Source: Palleronia caenipelagi (lineage in GTDB: Bacteria > Pseudomonadota > Alphaproteobacteria > Rhodobacterales > Rhodobacteraceae). From it: a stretch of DNA of 64,000 nt. Under the pieces are notes generated by a model. It did no database searches, was not told the origin of the DNA, and saw only the letters and a program-made list of their open reading frames with translations. Positions 25,520-35,219 of the stretch are shown here, one piece after another. How positions within the stretch are numbered: position 1 is the first letter of the stretch; every line of letters begins with the position of its first letter. Both the position numbers and the translations under genes were made by a program. The DNA lies in assembly GCF_007004065.1 (NCBI RefSeq), contig NZ_VFSV01000001.1, positions 145,010 to 209,009 on the forward strand. Reading direction: 5' to 3'.

Positions 25520-28500
25520 ATGACCGAACCGCGATTCATCCATCTCCGCCTCCACACCGAATATTCCCTGCTTGAAGGGGCCATGCGGCTGAAGAAACTT
25601 CCGGGTCAGATTGCAGCCATGGGGATGCCTGCCGTGGCCGTGACGGATACCGATAACCTCTTTGCTGCGCTGGAGTTTTCGGTCTCGGCTATGGGCGCGG
25701 GGGTGCAGCCGATCATCGGTTGCCAGATCTCGCTCGACTATGGGGCCGAAGCGCCGCGCGGGCAGATGTCGCTGCCTGCGCCGCTGGTTCTGCTGGCCCA
25801 GAATGAGACCGGGTATGAGCATCTGATGAAGCTGAACTCGGTGCTGTATCTCGAGGGCGACCGCTCGGTTCCGAGTGTCTCGGTGGACGATCTGGAGCAC
25901 CATTCCGAAGGGCTGATCTGTCTGAGTGGCGGGCCTGACGGGCCGGTGGGGCGGCTGTTGCAGGCGGGTCAGCGGGACAAGGCCGAGGCGCTGATGGGGC
26001 GTCTTGCAGCGGTGTTTGCGGACCGGCTTTATGTAGAGTTGCAACGGCATCCGGGCGAGGGCGGTGCCTTGCCCGAGGCAGAGCGGCTGACGGAGCGCGG
26101 GCTGATCGAGATGGCCTATGCCATGGATCTGCCGCTCGTCGCGACCAATGACGTCTACTTCCCCAAGCCCGATATGTACGAGGCCCATGACGCGCTGATC
26201 TGCATCGCGGATGGGGCTTATGTGGACCAGAACGAGCCGCGCCGGCGGCTGACCTCGCAACACTACCTCAAGAGCCCGGCGGAGATGTGCGCGCTGTTCG
26301 CCGATCTGCCTGAGGCCACGCAGAACACGGTGGAGATCGCCCGACGCTGTGCCTTTGCCGCGTATAAGCGAGACCCGATCCTGCCGCGCTTTGCCGATGA
26401 CGAGGTGGACGAACTGCGGCGGCAGGCGCGTGAGGGGCTGAAGGAGCGGCTGGCGGTGATCGATCCCGCCGCGCCGGTAAAGGAGTATGAACAGCGTCTC
26501 GATTTCGAGCTGGGGATTATCGAGGGGATGGGCTTCCCCGGATACTTCCTGATCGTTGCGGATTTCATCAAATGGGCCAAGGAGCATGACATCCCGGTGG
26601 GACCGGGACGGGGATCGGGCGCGGGCTCACTCGTAGCGTATGCGCTGACGATTACCGATTTGGATCCATTGCGTTACAGCCTGCTCTTCGAGCGATTTCT
26701 GAACCCTGAACGGGTGTCGATGCCGGATTTCGACATCGATTTCTGCATGGATCGCCGCGAGGAGGTGATTCACTACGTGCAGGAGAAATATGGCCGCGAT
26801 CGGGTTGGGCAGATCATCACCTTTGGTGCGCTCCTGTCGAAGGCGGCGGTGCGTGATGTGGGGCGGGTTCTGCAGATGCCTTACGGGCAGGTGGACCGGC
26901 TCTCGAAGATGATCCCGGTTGAGGGGGTCAAGCCCGTCTCCATTGAGCAGGCCCTGCGCGATGAGCGACGGCTGCGTGAGGAGGCGAAGGCCGAAGAGGT
27001 CGTGGACCGGCTCCTGACCTATGGCCAGCAGGTCGAGGGGCTCTTGCGCAACGCCTCGACCCACGCGGCGGGGGTGGTGATCGGGGACCGCTCGCTGGAT
27101 GAGCTGGTACCTCTCTACCGCGATCCGAAATCCGACATGCCCGCGACCCAGTTCAACATGAAATGGGTCGAGCAGGCGGGGCTGGTGAAATTCGACTTTC
27201 TCGGCCTGAAGACCCTGACGGTGATCCAGAACGCGGTCGATCTGATCAACCTGACGAGGCCGATCCATATCGGCCCCGATGGCGAGGAGCTGTATCAGCC
27301 CGCGGAGGGAGCGGAAAACCAGATCAACCTGATCCCTCTGGATGATCCGAAATCCTACGAACTTTACGCCAGGGCGCGGACGGTGGCGGTGTTCCAGGTG
27401 GAATCCACTGGCATGATGGACGCTCTGCGGCGGATGAAACCGACCTGTATCGAGGATATCGTGGCGTTGGTGGCGCTCTACCGGCCCGGTCCGATGGAGA
27501 ACATTCCGACCTATTGCGAGGTGAAGAACGGACTCCGTGAAATCGCCTCGATCCATCCGCTGATCGACCATATTCTTGAGGAAACTCAAGGGATTATCGT
27601 TTATCAGGAGCAGGTGATGCAGATCGCTCAGGTGATGGCGGGCTATTCGCTCGGCGGCGCTGACCTGCTGCGCCGCGCTATGGGTAAGAAGATCAAGGAG
27701 GCCATGGATGCGGAGCGCCCGAAATTCACCAAGGGCGCGCTGGAGAACGGGGTTTCCGAGGAGAAGGCCAAGGAAGTCTTCGACCTGCTGGAGAAATTCG
27801 CCAATTACGGCTTCAACAAATCGCACGCGGCGGCCTATGCGGTGGTCAGCTACCAGACGGCCTGGCTGAAGGCGAACCACCCGGTCGAGTTCATGGCCGG
27901 CGTGATGAATTGCGATATTCACCTGACAGACAAGCTCGCTGTTTATGTCGAAGAAGCCCGGCGAGGGCTGAAGATCGAGATCGTTCCGCCCTGTGTGAAT
28001 CGCTCTCAGGCGACGTTCTCCGTCGAGGGCGGCAAGATTATCTACGGGCTGGGAGCGCTGAAAAATGTGGGCGTAGAGGCCATGCGGCTGGTGGTCGAGG
28101 GGCGGGGGGACCGGCCCTTTGCGACCCTGTTCGATCTCGCCCGGCGGGTGGATTTGAAACGCGTTGGCAAGCGCCCGCTGGAGATGCTGGCGCGGGCCGG
28201 GGCGTTCGATCAGCTTGACCGGAACCGGCGGGCGATGCTCGACAATCTCGACCGGCTGGTGGCCTATTCCGCGGCGGTGCATGATCAGCGCGCCTCCAAT
28301 CAGGTGTCGCTCTTTGGCGAAGCGGGCGATGACTTGCCCGAGCCGCGGCTGGTCCGCTCCGAGGACTGGCTGCCCATGGAACGGCTGGGCGAAGAACATA
28401 AGGCCGTAGGGTTCTATCTCTCGGGCCATCCGCTCGACGACTACATGGCGCCCTTGCGGCGCAAGGGTATCCAGACCCTCGAAGAGGTGACAAAGGCCGC

Positions 28501-29017
28501 CGAGCGTGGCCCATTAGTGGCAAAGATGGCAGGCTCCATTGCCGCGCGGCAGGAACGAAAATCCGCCCGCGGCAACCGGTTTGCCTTCGTGGGCCTCAGC
28601 GATCCGTCAGGTCTCTATGAGGTGGTGATCTTCTCCGATGTACTGGAGGCGAACCGCGATCATCTGGAACCCGGTCAGAACGTGGTCATTCAGGTCGAGG
28701 CAACCATGGAGTCGGAGCAGCTGAAACTGCTGGGTCGCTCTGTGTCGCCGGTCGACCCCATTGTGGCCGATGCGGGTAGTGCGGGGCTGAGGATCTATCT
28801 CGACGGCACCGGTCCGGTCGATCCCGTGGCGAAGGTCCTGACCCGCGCCGCCGAAGAATCCCGCCAGCGCGCTCGGGGCCCTGTGACCCTCTGCCTGCTC
28901 GACCCGACGCTGCCGGGCGAAGTAGAGGTGGCGCTGGGGCAGAGCTTTCCTGTAAACCCTGCCATCAAGGCCGCGCTGAAATCCCTGCACGGTGTCATGA
29001 GTGTTGAGGAAATCTGA
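25520..29017 (+). CDS. dnaE: DNA polymerase III alpha subunit
   Basis: 1165 aa, the standard size for DnaE1. The order is PHP domain at the N-terminus (HLRLHTEYSLLEGAM), polymerase palm with the catalytic aspartates in PDFDIDFCMD and VKFDFLGLKTL, a helix-hairpin-helix region, and the C-terminal OB-fold (GSIAARQERKSARGNRFAFV). It is the replicative polymerase catalytic subunit. The ATG at 25520 gives MTEPRFIHLRLH. The stop overlaps the ATG of the next gene by 1 nt. Confidence 0.98.
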   Translation: MTEPRFIHLRLHTEYSLLEGAMRLKKLPGQIAAMGMPAVAVTDTDNLFAALEFSVSAMGAGVQPIIGCQISLDYGAEAPRGQMSLPAPLVLLAQNETGYEHLMKLNSVLYLEGDRSVPSVSVDDLEHHSEGLICLSGGPDGPVGRLLQAGQRDKAEALMGRLAAVFADRLYVELQRHPGEGGALPEAERLTERGLIEMAYAMDLPLVATNDVYFPKPDMYEAHDALICIADGAYVDQNEPRRRLTSQHYLKSPAEMCALFADLPEATQNTVEIARRCAFAAYKRDPILPRFADDEVDELRRQAREGLKERLAVIDPAAPVKEYEQRLDFELGIIEGMGFPGYFLIVADFIKWAKEHDIPVGPGRGSGAGSLVAYALTITDLDPLRYSLLFERFLNPERVSMPDFDIDFCMDRREEVIHYVQEKYGRDRVGQIITFGALLSKAAVRDVGRVLQMPYGQVDRLSKMIPVEGVKPVSIEQALRDERRLREEAKAEEVVDRLLTYGQQVEGLLRNASTHAAGVVIGDRSLDELVPLYRDPKSDMPATQFNMKWVEQAGLVKFDFLGLKTLTVIQNAVDLINLTRPIHIGPDGEELYQPAEGAENQINLIPLDDPKSYELYARARTVAVFQVESTGMMDALRRMKPTCIEDIVALVALYRPGPMENIPTYCEVKNGLREIASIHPLIDHILEETQGIIVYQEQVMQIAQVMAGYSLGGADLLRRAMGKKIKEAMDAERPKFTKGALENGVSEEKAKEVFDLLEKFANYGFNKSHAAAYAVVSYQTAWLKANHPVEFMAGVMNCDIHLTDKLAVYVEEARRGLKIEIVPPCVNRSQATFSVEGGKIIYGLGALKNVGVEAMRLVVEGRGDRPFATLFDLARRVDLKRVGKRPLEMLARAGAFDQLDRNRRAMLDNLDRLVAYSAAVHDQRASNQVSLFGEAGDDLPEPRLVRSEDWLPMERLGEEHKAVGFYLSGHPLDDYMAPLRRKGIQTLEEVTKAAERGPLVAKMAGSIAARQERKSARGNRFAFVGLSDPSGLYEVVIFSDVLEANRDHLEPGQNVVIQVEATMESEQLKLLGRSVSPVDPIVADAGSAGLRIYLDGTGPVDPVAKVLTRAAEESRQRARGPVTLCLLDPTLPGEVEVALGQSFPVNPAIKAALKSLHGVMSVEEI

Positions 29018-29556
29018 TGCGTTATCTCTTGCTGTGCTTGTCCCTGTTATTGCCCGCCTGTGTCGGTTCGGGCGGCGGCGGCGATATTGCGCCCGAGGTC
29101 ACCCCGGCCATCGGTGGGATCGCAGAGGCCTGCGGTGTGCGCGGCCGGGCGCTGGGCACGCCGGTCTCGACCTTCCCCGAGCAGGGCAAGGCGCGCTTCA
29201 CGCTCTACGACACCAACCCGTCCAGCTCCGGTGCGCGGGTCTTTCATGTGACCGGGTTTGCCGACAAATGCCCCCGGGCGATTCAGGCGGGCAACGTCGT
29301 CTTCGGCGCGCCCAGCGTTTATGACGTTCTGCGGATTGCCGGGGGTAGCTCAGTCTCGAGCCTTGTGGACACCACCTATGCCAGCATCAAACGGCGGGTT
29401 TGCGGGGTCGGACCAACGACCCCATGTCCCGGTGCAAGCATAGACGAGCTGGAGGCGCGGACGCTCTTCGTGACCGTCTACCCCCGTCTTGGCGGCGCAC
29501 CTTCGGCCACATTGCTCATCGACCGGGGCAAAATCGTCGCAGCCTCTGGCGGATAA
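29017..29556 (+). CDS. Putative lipoprotein coupled to dnaE, function unknown
   Basis: 179 aa. A short signal with lipobox LLPAC (Cys15) predicts a lipoprotein, followed by a Gly-rich linker. The mature part has further cysteines (EACGV, DKCPR, RRVCGVG and TPCPG) that could form disulfides in the periplasm. I do not recognise the family. Its ATG overlaps the dnaE stop (TGATG), so it is co-translated with the polymerase, which is probably accidental packing. No catalytic motif is evident. Confidence 0.75.
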   Translation: MRYLLLCLSLLLPACVGSGGGGDIAPEVTPAIGGIAEACGVRGRALGTPVSTFPEQGKARFTLYDTNPSSSGARVFHVTGFADKCPRAIQAGNVVFGAPSVYDVLRIAGGSSVSSLVDTTYASIKRRVCGVGPTTPCPGASIDELEARTLFVTVYPRLGGAPSATLLIDRGKIVAASGG

Positions 29557-29584
29557 TCGCCCGCAGACGAGTCTAGCAAAGTCT

Positions 29585-29612
29585 GGCAGGGCGGCTCAAT
29601 GGCCGCCATGCC
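29585..29612. terminator. Hairpin between convergent genes
   Basis: GGCGGC (29590-29595) pairs with GCCGCC (29602-29607) across a 6-nt loop, and an outer GGCA/TGCC pair extends it with a bulge. It lies between the lipoprotein stop and the RTX-like gene stop. No strong T tract. Confidence 0.35.
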
Positions 29613-29631
29613 ACCTCTTAGAGTGGCTCTA

Positions 29632-30624
29632 TCACAGACGGAACTGCACGATATCCTCTAAGAGCTGTTCGAACTCCTCGAGCGATGCGGCCGTCTCGAC
29701 CCTTAGCTCGACATCATCCTCGTTAATTTCCTGATCGCTGTAGACAACCAGTCGGGAGACGGTCTCGTCCAGTTCGCCAGTCGCGTCAAAATTGATCACA
29801 AACGATCCCTTGAACTGCCCCCGATCCTCATCGAAGCTCACGTCAGAGCTGACGTCAAAGTCCGGCAGGCCCGCATCCGGAGCGGTGACCAGTGACACGA
29901 TGATGTTGTCTTCATCGGGGTTATAATCTTCGATAACCGTGGAGGTCACTGCGCTGTAAAAACGGTTATCAACCGAGTCCGGATAGGCACGGAAGAATGC
30001 GATTTGTTGGGCGTAAAACTCCGGGTCAGGGAAAATCGGGACTACGCCGGTTTGTTCCGCGCTGTGTGCAGCCTCATACTGCTCTGCCGTCGGCAGTGGC
30101 GAAAGTATCACGAAAGTGTCCGAGCCTTCACCACCCGTCATCCGGGCCGCGCCGTCCGTCCCCTGGGGCATATTAATTACGTCACCGATGATCAGGAGAT
30201 CGTCGCCGCCCTTACCGTCGAGGTAATAGGTGTCGCGATCCCTGCCCTCGGGGCCATCCCCATAGCCGACCAACGTGTCGTCTCCGTCAGTCCCATCGAT
30301 TTCGTTGATGAAGTCCAACGTGGCAAGACTGTCGTCGCCATCGTTGCCGTCCGTCTCCGCTGTGTTCATTCCGGTGTCGTCCTGATCGCCTGTGACGTCG
30401 TCCTCCACGTCATCAGCGGCATCGTCAATCAGGCCTGCGACGTCATCCTCTGCATCGTCGATAATGTCGTCGAGATCGTCGTCATCGACGATCGTATCAG
30501 CATTGTCTTCGATCAGCTCGAATGCATCGTCATCATGATCGTCATCATGATCGTCATCATCATCAAATAACGTGATGCCGAGGATCGCTGCTCCGAAGAT
30601 TGCGAGGATCAGCGGGTCCAGCAT
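29632..30624 (-). CDS. Acidic RTX-like calcium-binding protein with Asp-rich N-terminus
   Basis: 330 aa. A hydrophobic N-terminus (MLDPLILAIFGAAILGITLF) is followed by about 80 residues dominated by Asp, with a few His. RTX-like segments come next: GTDGDDTLVGYGDGPEG, LDGKGGDDLLIIGD and MTGGEGSDTFVI. The C-terminal part is mixed and acidic. The glycine/aspartate nonapeptides are those of hemolysin-type calcium-binding repeats; here only about three are seen. The protein is probably anchored or exported and binds calcium; the exact role is unknown. The Asp/His run is coded by a 12-bp tandem repeat. Confidence 0.8.
   Translation of the reverse strand: MLDPLILAIFGAAILGITLFDDDDDHDDDHDDDAFELIEDNADTIVDDDDLDDIIDDAEDDVAGLIDDAADDVEDDVTGDQDDTGMNTAETDGNDGDDSLATLDFINEIDGTDGDDTLVGYGDGPEGRDRDTYYLDGKGGDDLLIIGDVINMPQGTDGAARMTGGEGSDTFVILSPLPTAEQYEAAHSAEQTGVVPIFPDPEFYAQQIAFFRAYPDSVDNRFYSAVTSTVIEDYNPDEDNIIVSLVTAPDAGLPDFDVSSDVSFDEDRGQFKGSFVINFDATGELDETVSRLVVYSDQEINEDDVELRVETAASLEEFEQLLEDIVQFRL
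30529..30564. repeat. 12-bp tandem repeat, three copies
   Basis: GTCATCATGATC occurs at 30529-30540 and 30541-30552, with a third copy at 30553-30564 differing at one base. On the minus strand it encodes the Asp/His run of the acidic protein. The unit is a multiple of three, so copy-number change would alter length without breaking the frame. Confidence 0.85.
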
Positions 30625-30770
30625 GGTGTCTTACTCCTGATTATTCGTCACTCTCAGAACTTTTGCATAACCGCCAATTCCCTGCAACTAATGGTTTAGT
30701 TGTCTCGACGCACGCCCGTCGACTGACTCGCATGGGGTACGTTTTTTCATGTGTGATTTTCAGCGACACG

Positions 30771-30971
30771 TCACCAGTGGGGCGGGCGTTCGTCGCCGAG
30801 GAATACGCCGCCGGTCGCCTCCGCCTCGCGGCCCCGCTCGCGATCCAGCAAGAGCGTGATCTGTGCTTCGAGACGCGCGATCCGGGCGGCCTGATCGGCG
30901 ACAACGTCGCTCAGCTCGTCATTGGCACGGATCAGATGCGCTAGCTTTTCCTCGAGTTCGTCGGTTTGCAT
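30771..30971 (-). CDS. slyX: SlyX family protein
   Basis: 66 aa. It is mostly one coiled-coil helix with heptads ([19 protein letters not shown], then [16 protein letters not shown]), and ends with the RPPHW tail typical of SlyX. The biochemical role of SlyX is unknown. It is divergent from hisS, 68 bp away, and is shorter than many annotation cut-offs. Family call is good. Confidence 0.85.
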   Translation of the reverse strand: MQTDELEEKLAHLIRANDELSDVVADQAARIARLEAQITLLLDRERGREAEATGGVFLGDERPPHW

Positions 30972-31039
30972 CGGGTGCTCCTGCTTGCCCTCGCGCCCCC
31001 GTTGACCTAGACGAGCGGCGCAAGCCAGAGGGGGCTCTC

Positions 31040-32509
31040 ATGGCCAAACCGAAAAAGCAACCACGTCCCAAGGCAATTACGCCCAAGGGGTTCCGCGACT
31101 ATTTCGGGTCCGAAGTGACCCGCCGCCAGGAGATGCTGGCTCAAATCGCGCGGATTTACCATCTCTACGGGTTCGATGCGCTGGAAACCTCCGCTGTTGA
31201 GACGGTCGAAGCGCTGGGTAAGTTCCTACCCGATGTGGACCGCCCGAATGAGGGGGTGTTTGCGTGGGAAGAGGATGGGGACTGGCTGGCCCTGCGCTAC
31301 GACATGACGGCGCCTCTGGCCCGTGTCGCGGCGCAGTACCGGCAGGATCTGCCAAGCCCCTACCGCCGCTACACGATGGGTCCTGTCTGGCGCAACGAAA
31401 AGCCCGGTCCGGGGCGGTTCCGGCAGTTTTACCAATGCGATGCGGATACGGTGGGTTCGGCGTCGATGGCGGCGGATGCGGAGATCTGCGCCATGCTGGC
31501 GGATGTGCTGGAGGCCGTGGGCATCGCGCGCGGCGACTACATCGTCCGGGTGAACAATCGAAAGGTTCTGAACGGTGTGATGGAGGTCGCAGGCCTCGGC
31601 GCGCCCGAGCAGGAGGCTGAACGCGGCATCGTTCTGCGCGCGATTGATAAGCTTGACCGGCTCGGCAAAGACGGCGTCCGCGCGCTGCTGGGCGAAGGGC
31701 GCAAGGATGAGAGCGGCGACTTTACCAAGGGCGCCGGACTGTCGGATGACCAAGCCGACGTGGTGATCGGCTTTGTCCATGCGCGCCGCGAGACGGGTGC
31801 CGAGACGCTGGCGCGTTTGTCGGAACTGGTCGGCCCCTCGGATGTCGGGCGGCAGGGCGTCGATGAGCTCGGCCAAATCGCCGAGCTGCTGGAGGCGCAA
31901 GGCTACGGGCCGGATCGGATTGTGATCGACCCGTCCGTGGTGCGCGGCCTCGGCTACTATACCGGGCCGGTCTATGAGGCCGAACTGACCTTTGAGATCC
32001 TCGACGAGAAAGGCCGCCCGCGGCAGTTCGGATCTGTCGCCGGGGGTGGGCGCTACGACGATCTGGTCAAGCGTTTCACCGGGCAGGAAGTGCCTGCTAC
32101 GGGGGTTTCCATCGGCGTGGACCGCTTGCTGGCCGCGCTGACTGCCAAGGGGCGGTTCGAAGGCACTGAGGACGGACCTGTGGTGGTGACCGTCATGGAC
32201 CGCGCGCGGCTCGCCGACTACCAGTCCATGGTCGCGCAATTGCGCGCGGCGGGGATTCGGGCGGAGCTCTATCTGGGCAATCCGAAGAACTTTGGCAATC
32301 AGTTGAAATACGCCGATAAACGCGCGGCGCCCATCGCGGTGATTCAGGGCGAGGATGAGGCCGCGCGCGGTGTCGTGCAGATCAAGGATCTGAAACTCGG
32401 CGCGCGTCTGGCCGCCGAGCTCAGCCATGAGGAATGGAAGGACCAGCCCGCGCAGGTCGAGATCCCGCTGGAGCGGCTGGTGGACGAGATCCGGACGCGT
32501 CTGGGATGA
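31040..32509 (+). CDS. hisS: Histidyl-tRNA synthetase
   Basis: 489 aa class II synthetase. Motif 2 is in [19 protein letters not shown], the histidine-specific motif [14 protein letters not shown] is present, and the C-terminal anticodon-binding domain follows motif 3 ([10 protein letters not shown]). I chose the ATG at 31040 ([20 protein letters not shown]). The stop overlaps the hisZ start (ATGA), and hisG follows in the same way, linking histidine charging to histidine synthesis. Confidence 0.97.
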   Translation: MAKPKKQPRPKAITPKGFRDYFGSEVTRRQEMLAQIARIYHLYGFDALETSAVETVEALGKFLPDVDRPNEGVFAWEEDGDWLALRYDMTAPLARVAAQYRQDLPSPYRRYTMGPVWRNEKPGPGRFRQFYQCDADTVGSASMAADAEICAMLADVLEAVGIARGDYIVRVNNRKVLNGVMEVAGLGAPEQEAERGIVLRAIDKLDRLGKDGVRALLGEGRKDESGDFTKGAGLSDDQADVVIGFVHARRETGAETLARLSELVGPSDVGRQGVDELGQIAELLEAQGYGPDRIVIDPSVVRGLGYYTGPVYEAELTFEILDEKGRPRQFGSVAGGGRYDDLVKRFTGQEVPATGVSIGVDRLLAALTAKGRFEGTEDGPVVVTVMDRARLADYQSMVAQLRAAGIRAELYLGNPKNFGNQLKYADKRAAPIAVIQGEDEAARGVVQIKDLKLGARLAAELSHEEWKDQPAQVEIPLERLVDEIRTRLG

Positions 32510-33585
32510 CAGAGCCGGTCTCGAAATCAGCCGAAAAGGCCGAGGCCGCGCGTTTCCTCGCGGCCTTTGTCGAGGCGGGGGCGACGCCGGTCGAGGCGGA
32601 TGTGCTGTTACCTGCGGAAACGCTGCTCGACCTTTACGGCGAGGATATCCGGGCCCGCGCCTTCACCACCCATGGCCCCGATGGCGAAGCGATGCTGCGC
32701 CCGGATTTCACCGTGCCGGTGGTGCAGATGCACATGGCCCGCGGTGGCGAGCCCGCGCGCTACGCCTATGCCGGCGAAGTGTTTCGCCAGCAGATGCCGG
32801 ACTCGGATCGGTCTGCGGAGTATCTGCAGGCAGGGTTCGAGCTGTTTGGCGGAACGCCGGAAGTCGCTGATGCCGAGTGTTTCGCGCTGTTCCATCGCTT
32901 GCTGGCGCCCCTTCGGCCCCGGGTGATGACCGGCGATATCGGGATCCTGACAGCGGTGGTGCGAGGGCTCTCGACGACCGAGGCGCGCAAGACCGCGCTC
33001 ATGCGTCACCTCTGGCGCCCGCGCCGGTTCCGGTCGCTCATCGACCGCTATTCAGGCCGCGTGCCCTTGCCCGAGGGACGGCGCAAGGTGCTCGATGCCT
33101 GCGATCCGTTTGAGGGTGCCGGGCCGGAATTGGGCCTGCGCAGCCGGGCGGATGTGGAGGCGCGCCTGGCCACGTTGCGGCAGGAGCTGGAGACGCCACC
33201 CCTCTCGGAAATCGAGACCGGGCTGCTGGATGACCTCTTGTCCCTGCGGGAGATGTCCGACGTGGCGCTGGGGCGGCTTCGGGATCTGGCGGTGGATATG
33301 CCGTCGCTTTCGGCCTCGGTCGAGGGGCTTGCGCGTCGGCTCGATGCGCTGGACGCGGCGGGGATCTCGCCGGAAACGCTGCCCTTCGAGGCCAGTCATG
33401 GGCGCTCGACGATGGAATATTACGACGGCTTCGTGTTCGCCTTTTCGCTGCCCGGACGTCTTGATCTGCCGCCTATCGCCACGGGCGGGCGCTATGACGC
33501 GCTGACGGCGGTGCTGGGGCAGGGACATGCGACCCCGGCGGTGGGTGGCGTGATCCGGCCCGCGCTGACACTGGAGGCGGAGTGA
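32506..33585 (+). CDS. hisZ: ATP phosphoribosyltransferase regulatory subunit
   Basis: 359 aa HisRS paralogue. It resembles the synthetase catalytic core ([18 protein letters not shown] and the C-terminal GGRYDAL) but lacks an anticodon-binding domain and the histidine-tRNA motifs. HisZ pairs with the short HisG form and confers catalytic activation and histidine feedback. Its ATG overlaps the hisS stop and its own stop overlaps hisG. Confidence 0.94.
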   Translation: MTEPVSKSAEKAEAARFLAAFVEAGATPVEADVLLPAETLLDLYGEDIRARAFTTHGPDGEAMLRPDFTVPVVQMHMARGGEPARYAYAGEVFRQQMPDSDRSAEYLQAGFELFGGTPEVADAECFALFHRLLAPLRPRVMTGDIGILTAVVRGLSTTEARKTALMRHLWRPRRFRSLIDRYSGRVPLPEGRRKVLDACDPFEGAGPELGLRSRADVEARLATLRQELETPPLSEIETGLLDDLLSLREMSDVALGRLRDLAVDMPSLSASVEGLARRLDALDAAGISPETLPFEASHGRSTMEYYDGFVFAFSLPGRLDLPPIATGGRYDALTAVLGQGHATPAVGGVIRPALTLEAE

Positions 33586-34274
33586 TGCTGAAGATCGGTG
33601 TCCCCTCCAAGGGACGGCTCATGCAAAAGACCTTTGACTGGTTCAGCGCCCGCGGCCTGACGATGTCCAAGGCCGGAACCGAACGTGAATATTCGGGCCG
33701 CATCGACGGGATTGAGGATGCCAGCCTTGTGTTGCTTTCGGCCAGTGAGATCCCGCGCGAACTCGCCGCCGGCCGCATTCATCTGGGCGTCACAGGCTCG
33801 GACCTGGTGCGCGAGACGCTGGCCCATTGGGAGGACCGGGTCGAAGAGCTTGCCCTCATGGGCTTTGGCCACGCGGATCTGGTGATTGCGGTGCCGTCCT
33901 TTTGGGTCGATGTGGAAACGCTCGACGATCTGGACGCGGCGGCGGCGGCGTTCCGGCGGCGCCATGGCCATCGCCTGCGGATCGCCACGAAATACCACCG
34001 GCTGGTGCGGGATTACCTGAGCCAGCACGGGGTCGCGGATTACGTCCTGGTGGACAGTCAGGGCGCGACCGAAGGCACCGTGCGCAACGAGACCGCTGAG
34101 GCTGTGGCGGATATCACCTCGACGGGCGAGACCCTGCGGGCGAACCATCTCAAAATCCTCTCCGGCGGCCCGGTGCACGCCAGTCAGGCGACGTTGTTCC
34201 GGTCGCGCACGGCCTGCTGGAGCCCAGAGGCGAAGGCCAACCTCAAGGCGATCCGGGAGCGCCTCAAGGCCTGA
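33585..34274 (+). CDS. hisG: ATP phosphoribosyltransferase, short form
   Basis: 229 aa short-form HisG, which needs HisZ. It catalyses the first step of histidine synthesis (PRPP plus ATP). The substrate-binding region includes LKIGVPSKGRLMQ and LVDSQGATEGTVRNE. The ATG at 33585 overlaps the hisZ stop by one base; a GTG at 33582 is an alternative. A very strong hairpin terminator follows. Other his genes except hisN are not in the window. Confidence 0.96.
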   Translation: MLKIGVPSKGRLMQKTFDWFSARGLTMSKAGTEREYSGRIDGIEDASLVLLSASEIPRELAAGRIHLGVTGSDLVRETLAHWEDRVEELALMGFGHADLVIAVPSFWVDVETLDDLDAAAAAFRRRHGHRLRIATKYHRLVRDYLSQHGVADYVLVDSQGATEGTVRNETAEAVADITSTGETLRANHLKILSGGPVHASQATLFRSRTACWSPEAKANLKAIRERLKA

Positions 34275-34296
34275 ATCAGATACATCGTTACGAAAA

Positions 34297-34321
34297 AAGG
34301 CCCGCCGGATCGGCGGGCCTT
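34297..34321. terminator. Strong bidirectional terminator after hisG
   Basis: AAGGCCCGCCG and CGGCGGGCCTT form a perfect 11-bp stem with a 3-nt loop (GAT). It is followed by TTCGTCATTT on plus and preceded by AAAAAA, a T tract on minus, serving both hisG and the convergent Bax-inhibitor gene. Confidence 0.82.
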
Positions 34322-34344
34322 CGTCATTTAAAGGGGCTGCGTTG

Positions 34345-35085
34345 TTACTCGCGCTGGCCCATGAAGCTCAGCAGGAACATGAACAGGTTGATGAAGTCGA
34401 GATAGAGGTTCAGGGCCCCCATGATCGCCGACTTCGCCAACCACTCGCTGTCCATGGCGTGGGCGTGCTGGATGTAGTCCGATTTGATCCGCTGGGTGTC
34501 GTAGGCGGTCAGGCCTGCAAAGATCAGAACACCGAGCACCGAAATCGCGAAAGCCACGGCGGAGGAGCCGATGAAGATGTTCACGATCGACGCGATGATG
34601 ATGCCGATCAGGCCCATCATCAAGAAGGTGCCCATGCCCGACAGATCTTTCTTCGTCGTGTAGCCATAGAGCGACAGACCGGCAAAGGCGGCTGCGGTGG
34701 CGACGAAGGTCTGGACGATGGACATGCCGGTGTAGATCAGGAAGATGGAGCTGATCGACAGGCCCATCATCACGGCGAACGCGTAGAAAAACACCTGCGC
34801 GGCGCCCGCCGACAGACGGTTGATCGCAGCGCCGAAGGCAAAGACCATGATCAGCGGTGCAAACATGATGAGCCACTTCAGCGGCGACGTGTAGATCGCG
34901 GCCCCGAACTGGGTCAGCTGACCATCGACAACCGCAAGGCCCGATACAGCCCAAGCCGCCGCGGCGGTGATGACCATCCCCACGGACATGATGCCGTAGA
35001 CCTTGTTCATGTGGGCGCGCAGGCCCTCGTCGATCGCCGCCGTCCGGGCACCGGCCCGGGAGCTGATCGTCTGATATTCTGCCAT
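34345..35085 (-). CDS. Bax inhibitor-1/YccA family membrane protein
   Basis: 246 aa with seven hydrophobic helices. The N-terminal soluble part (MAEYQTISSRAGARTAAIDE) precedes the first helix, and the conserved DTQRIKSDY stretch with its calcium/pH-sensing acid lies between the last helices. Bacterial members act as pH-dependent calcium leak channels or protease (FtsH) modulators. The ATG at 35085 follows a GGAGGT site 5 nt upstream, which decides it over an ATG further up. Confidence 0.93.
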   Translation of the reverse strand: MAEYQTISSRAGARTAAIDEGLRAHMNKVYGIMSVGMVITAAAAWAVSGLAVVDGQLTQFGAAIYTSPLKWLIMFAPLIMVFAFGAAINRLSAGAAQVFFYAFAVMMGLSISSIFLIYTGMSIVQTFVATAAAFAGLSLYGYTTKKDLSGMGTFLMMGLIGIIIASIVNIFIGSSAVAFAISVLGVLIFAGLTAYDTQRIKSDYIQHAHAMDSEWLAKSAIMGALNLYLDFINLFMFLLSFMGQRE

Positions 35086-35219
35086 GTATACCTCCAACCG
35101 GTTATGCATCAGGCGGTTGCCCACCTGTCTGGCGTATATATTGGGAAGGGGGGCGCCCTGTTCAAGGGATTTGCGCCCGCAGTTGATACCGCTCGCGGTT
35201 TGTCGCAGTGGGTTCTGGC

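Noticed and set aside
26627..28429. 600-codon minus-strand frame over dnaE
   Set aside because: Antisense to intact dnaE, no motif.
30529..30564. Possible CRISPR-like short repeats
   Set aside because: The 12-bp units are adjacent, have no spacers and encode Asp/His in a protein.
30863..31039. N-terminal extension of hisS
   Set aside because: The open frame continues upstream but covers slyX on the other strand and the divergent promoter; [20 protein letters not shown] fits the family start.
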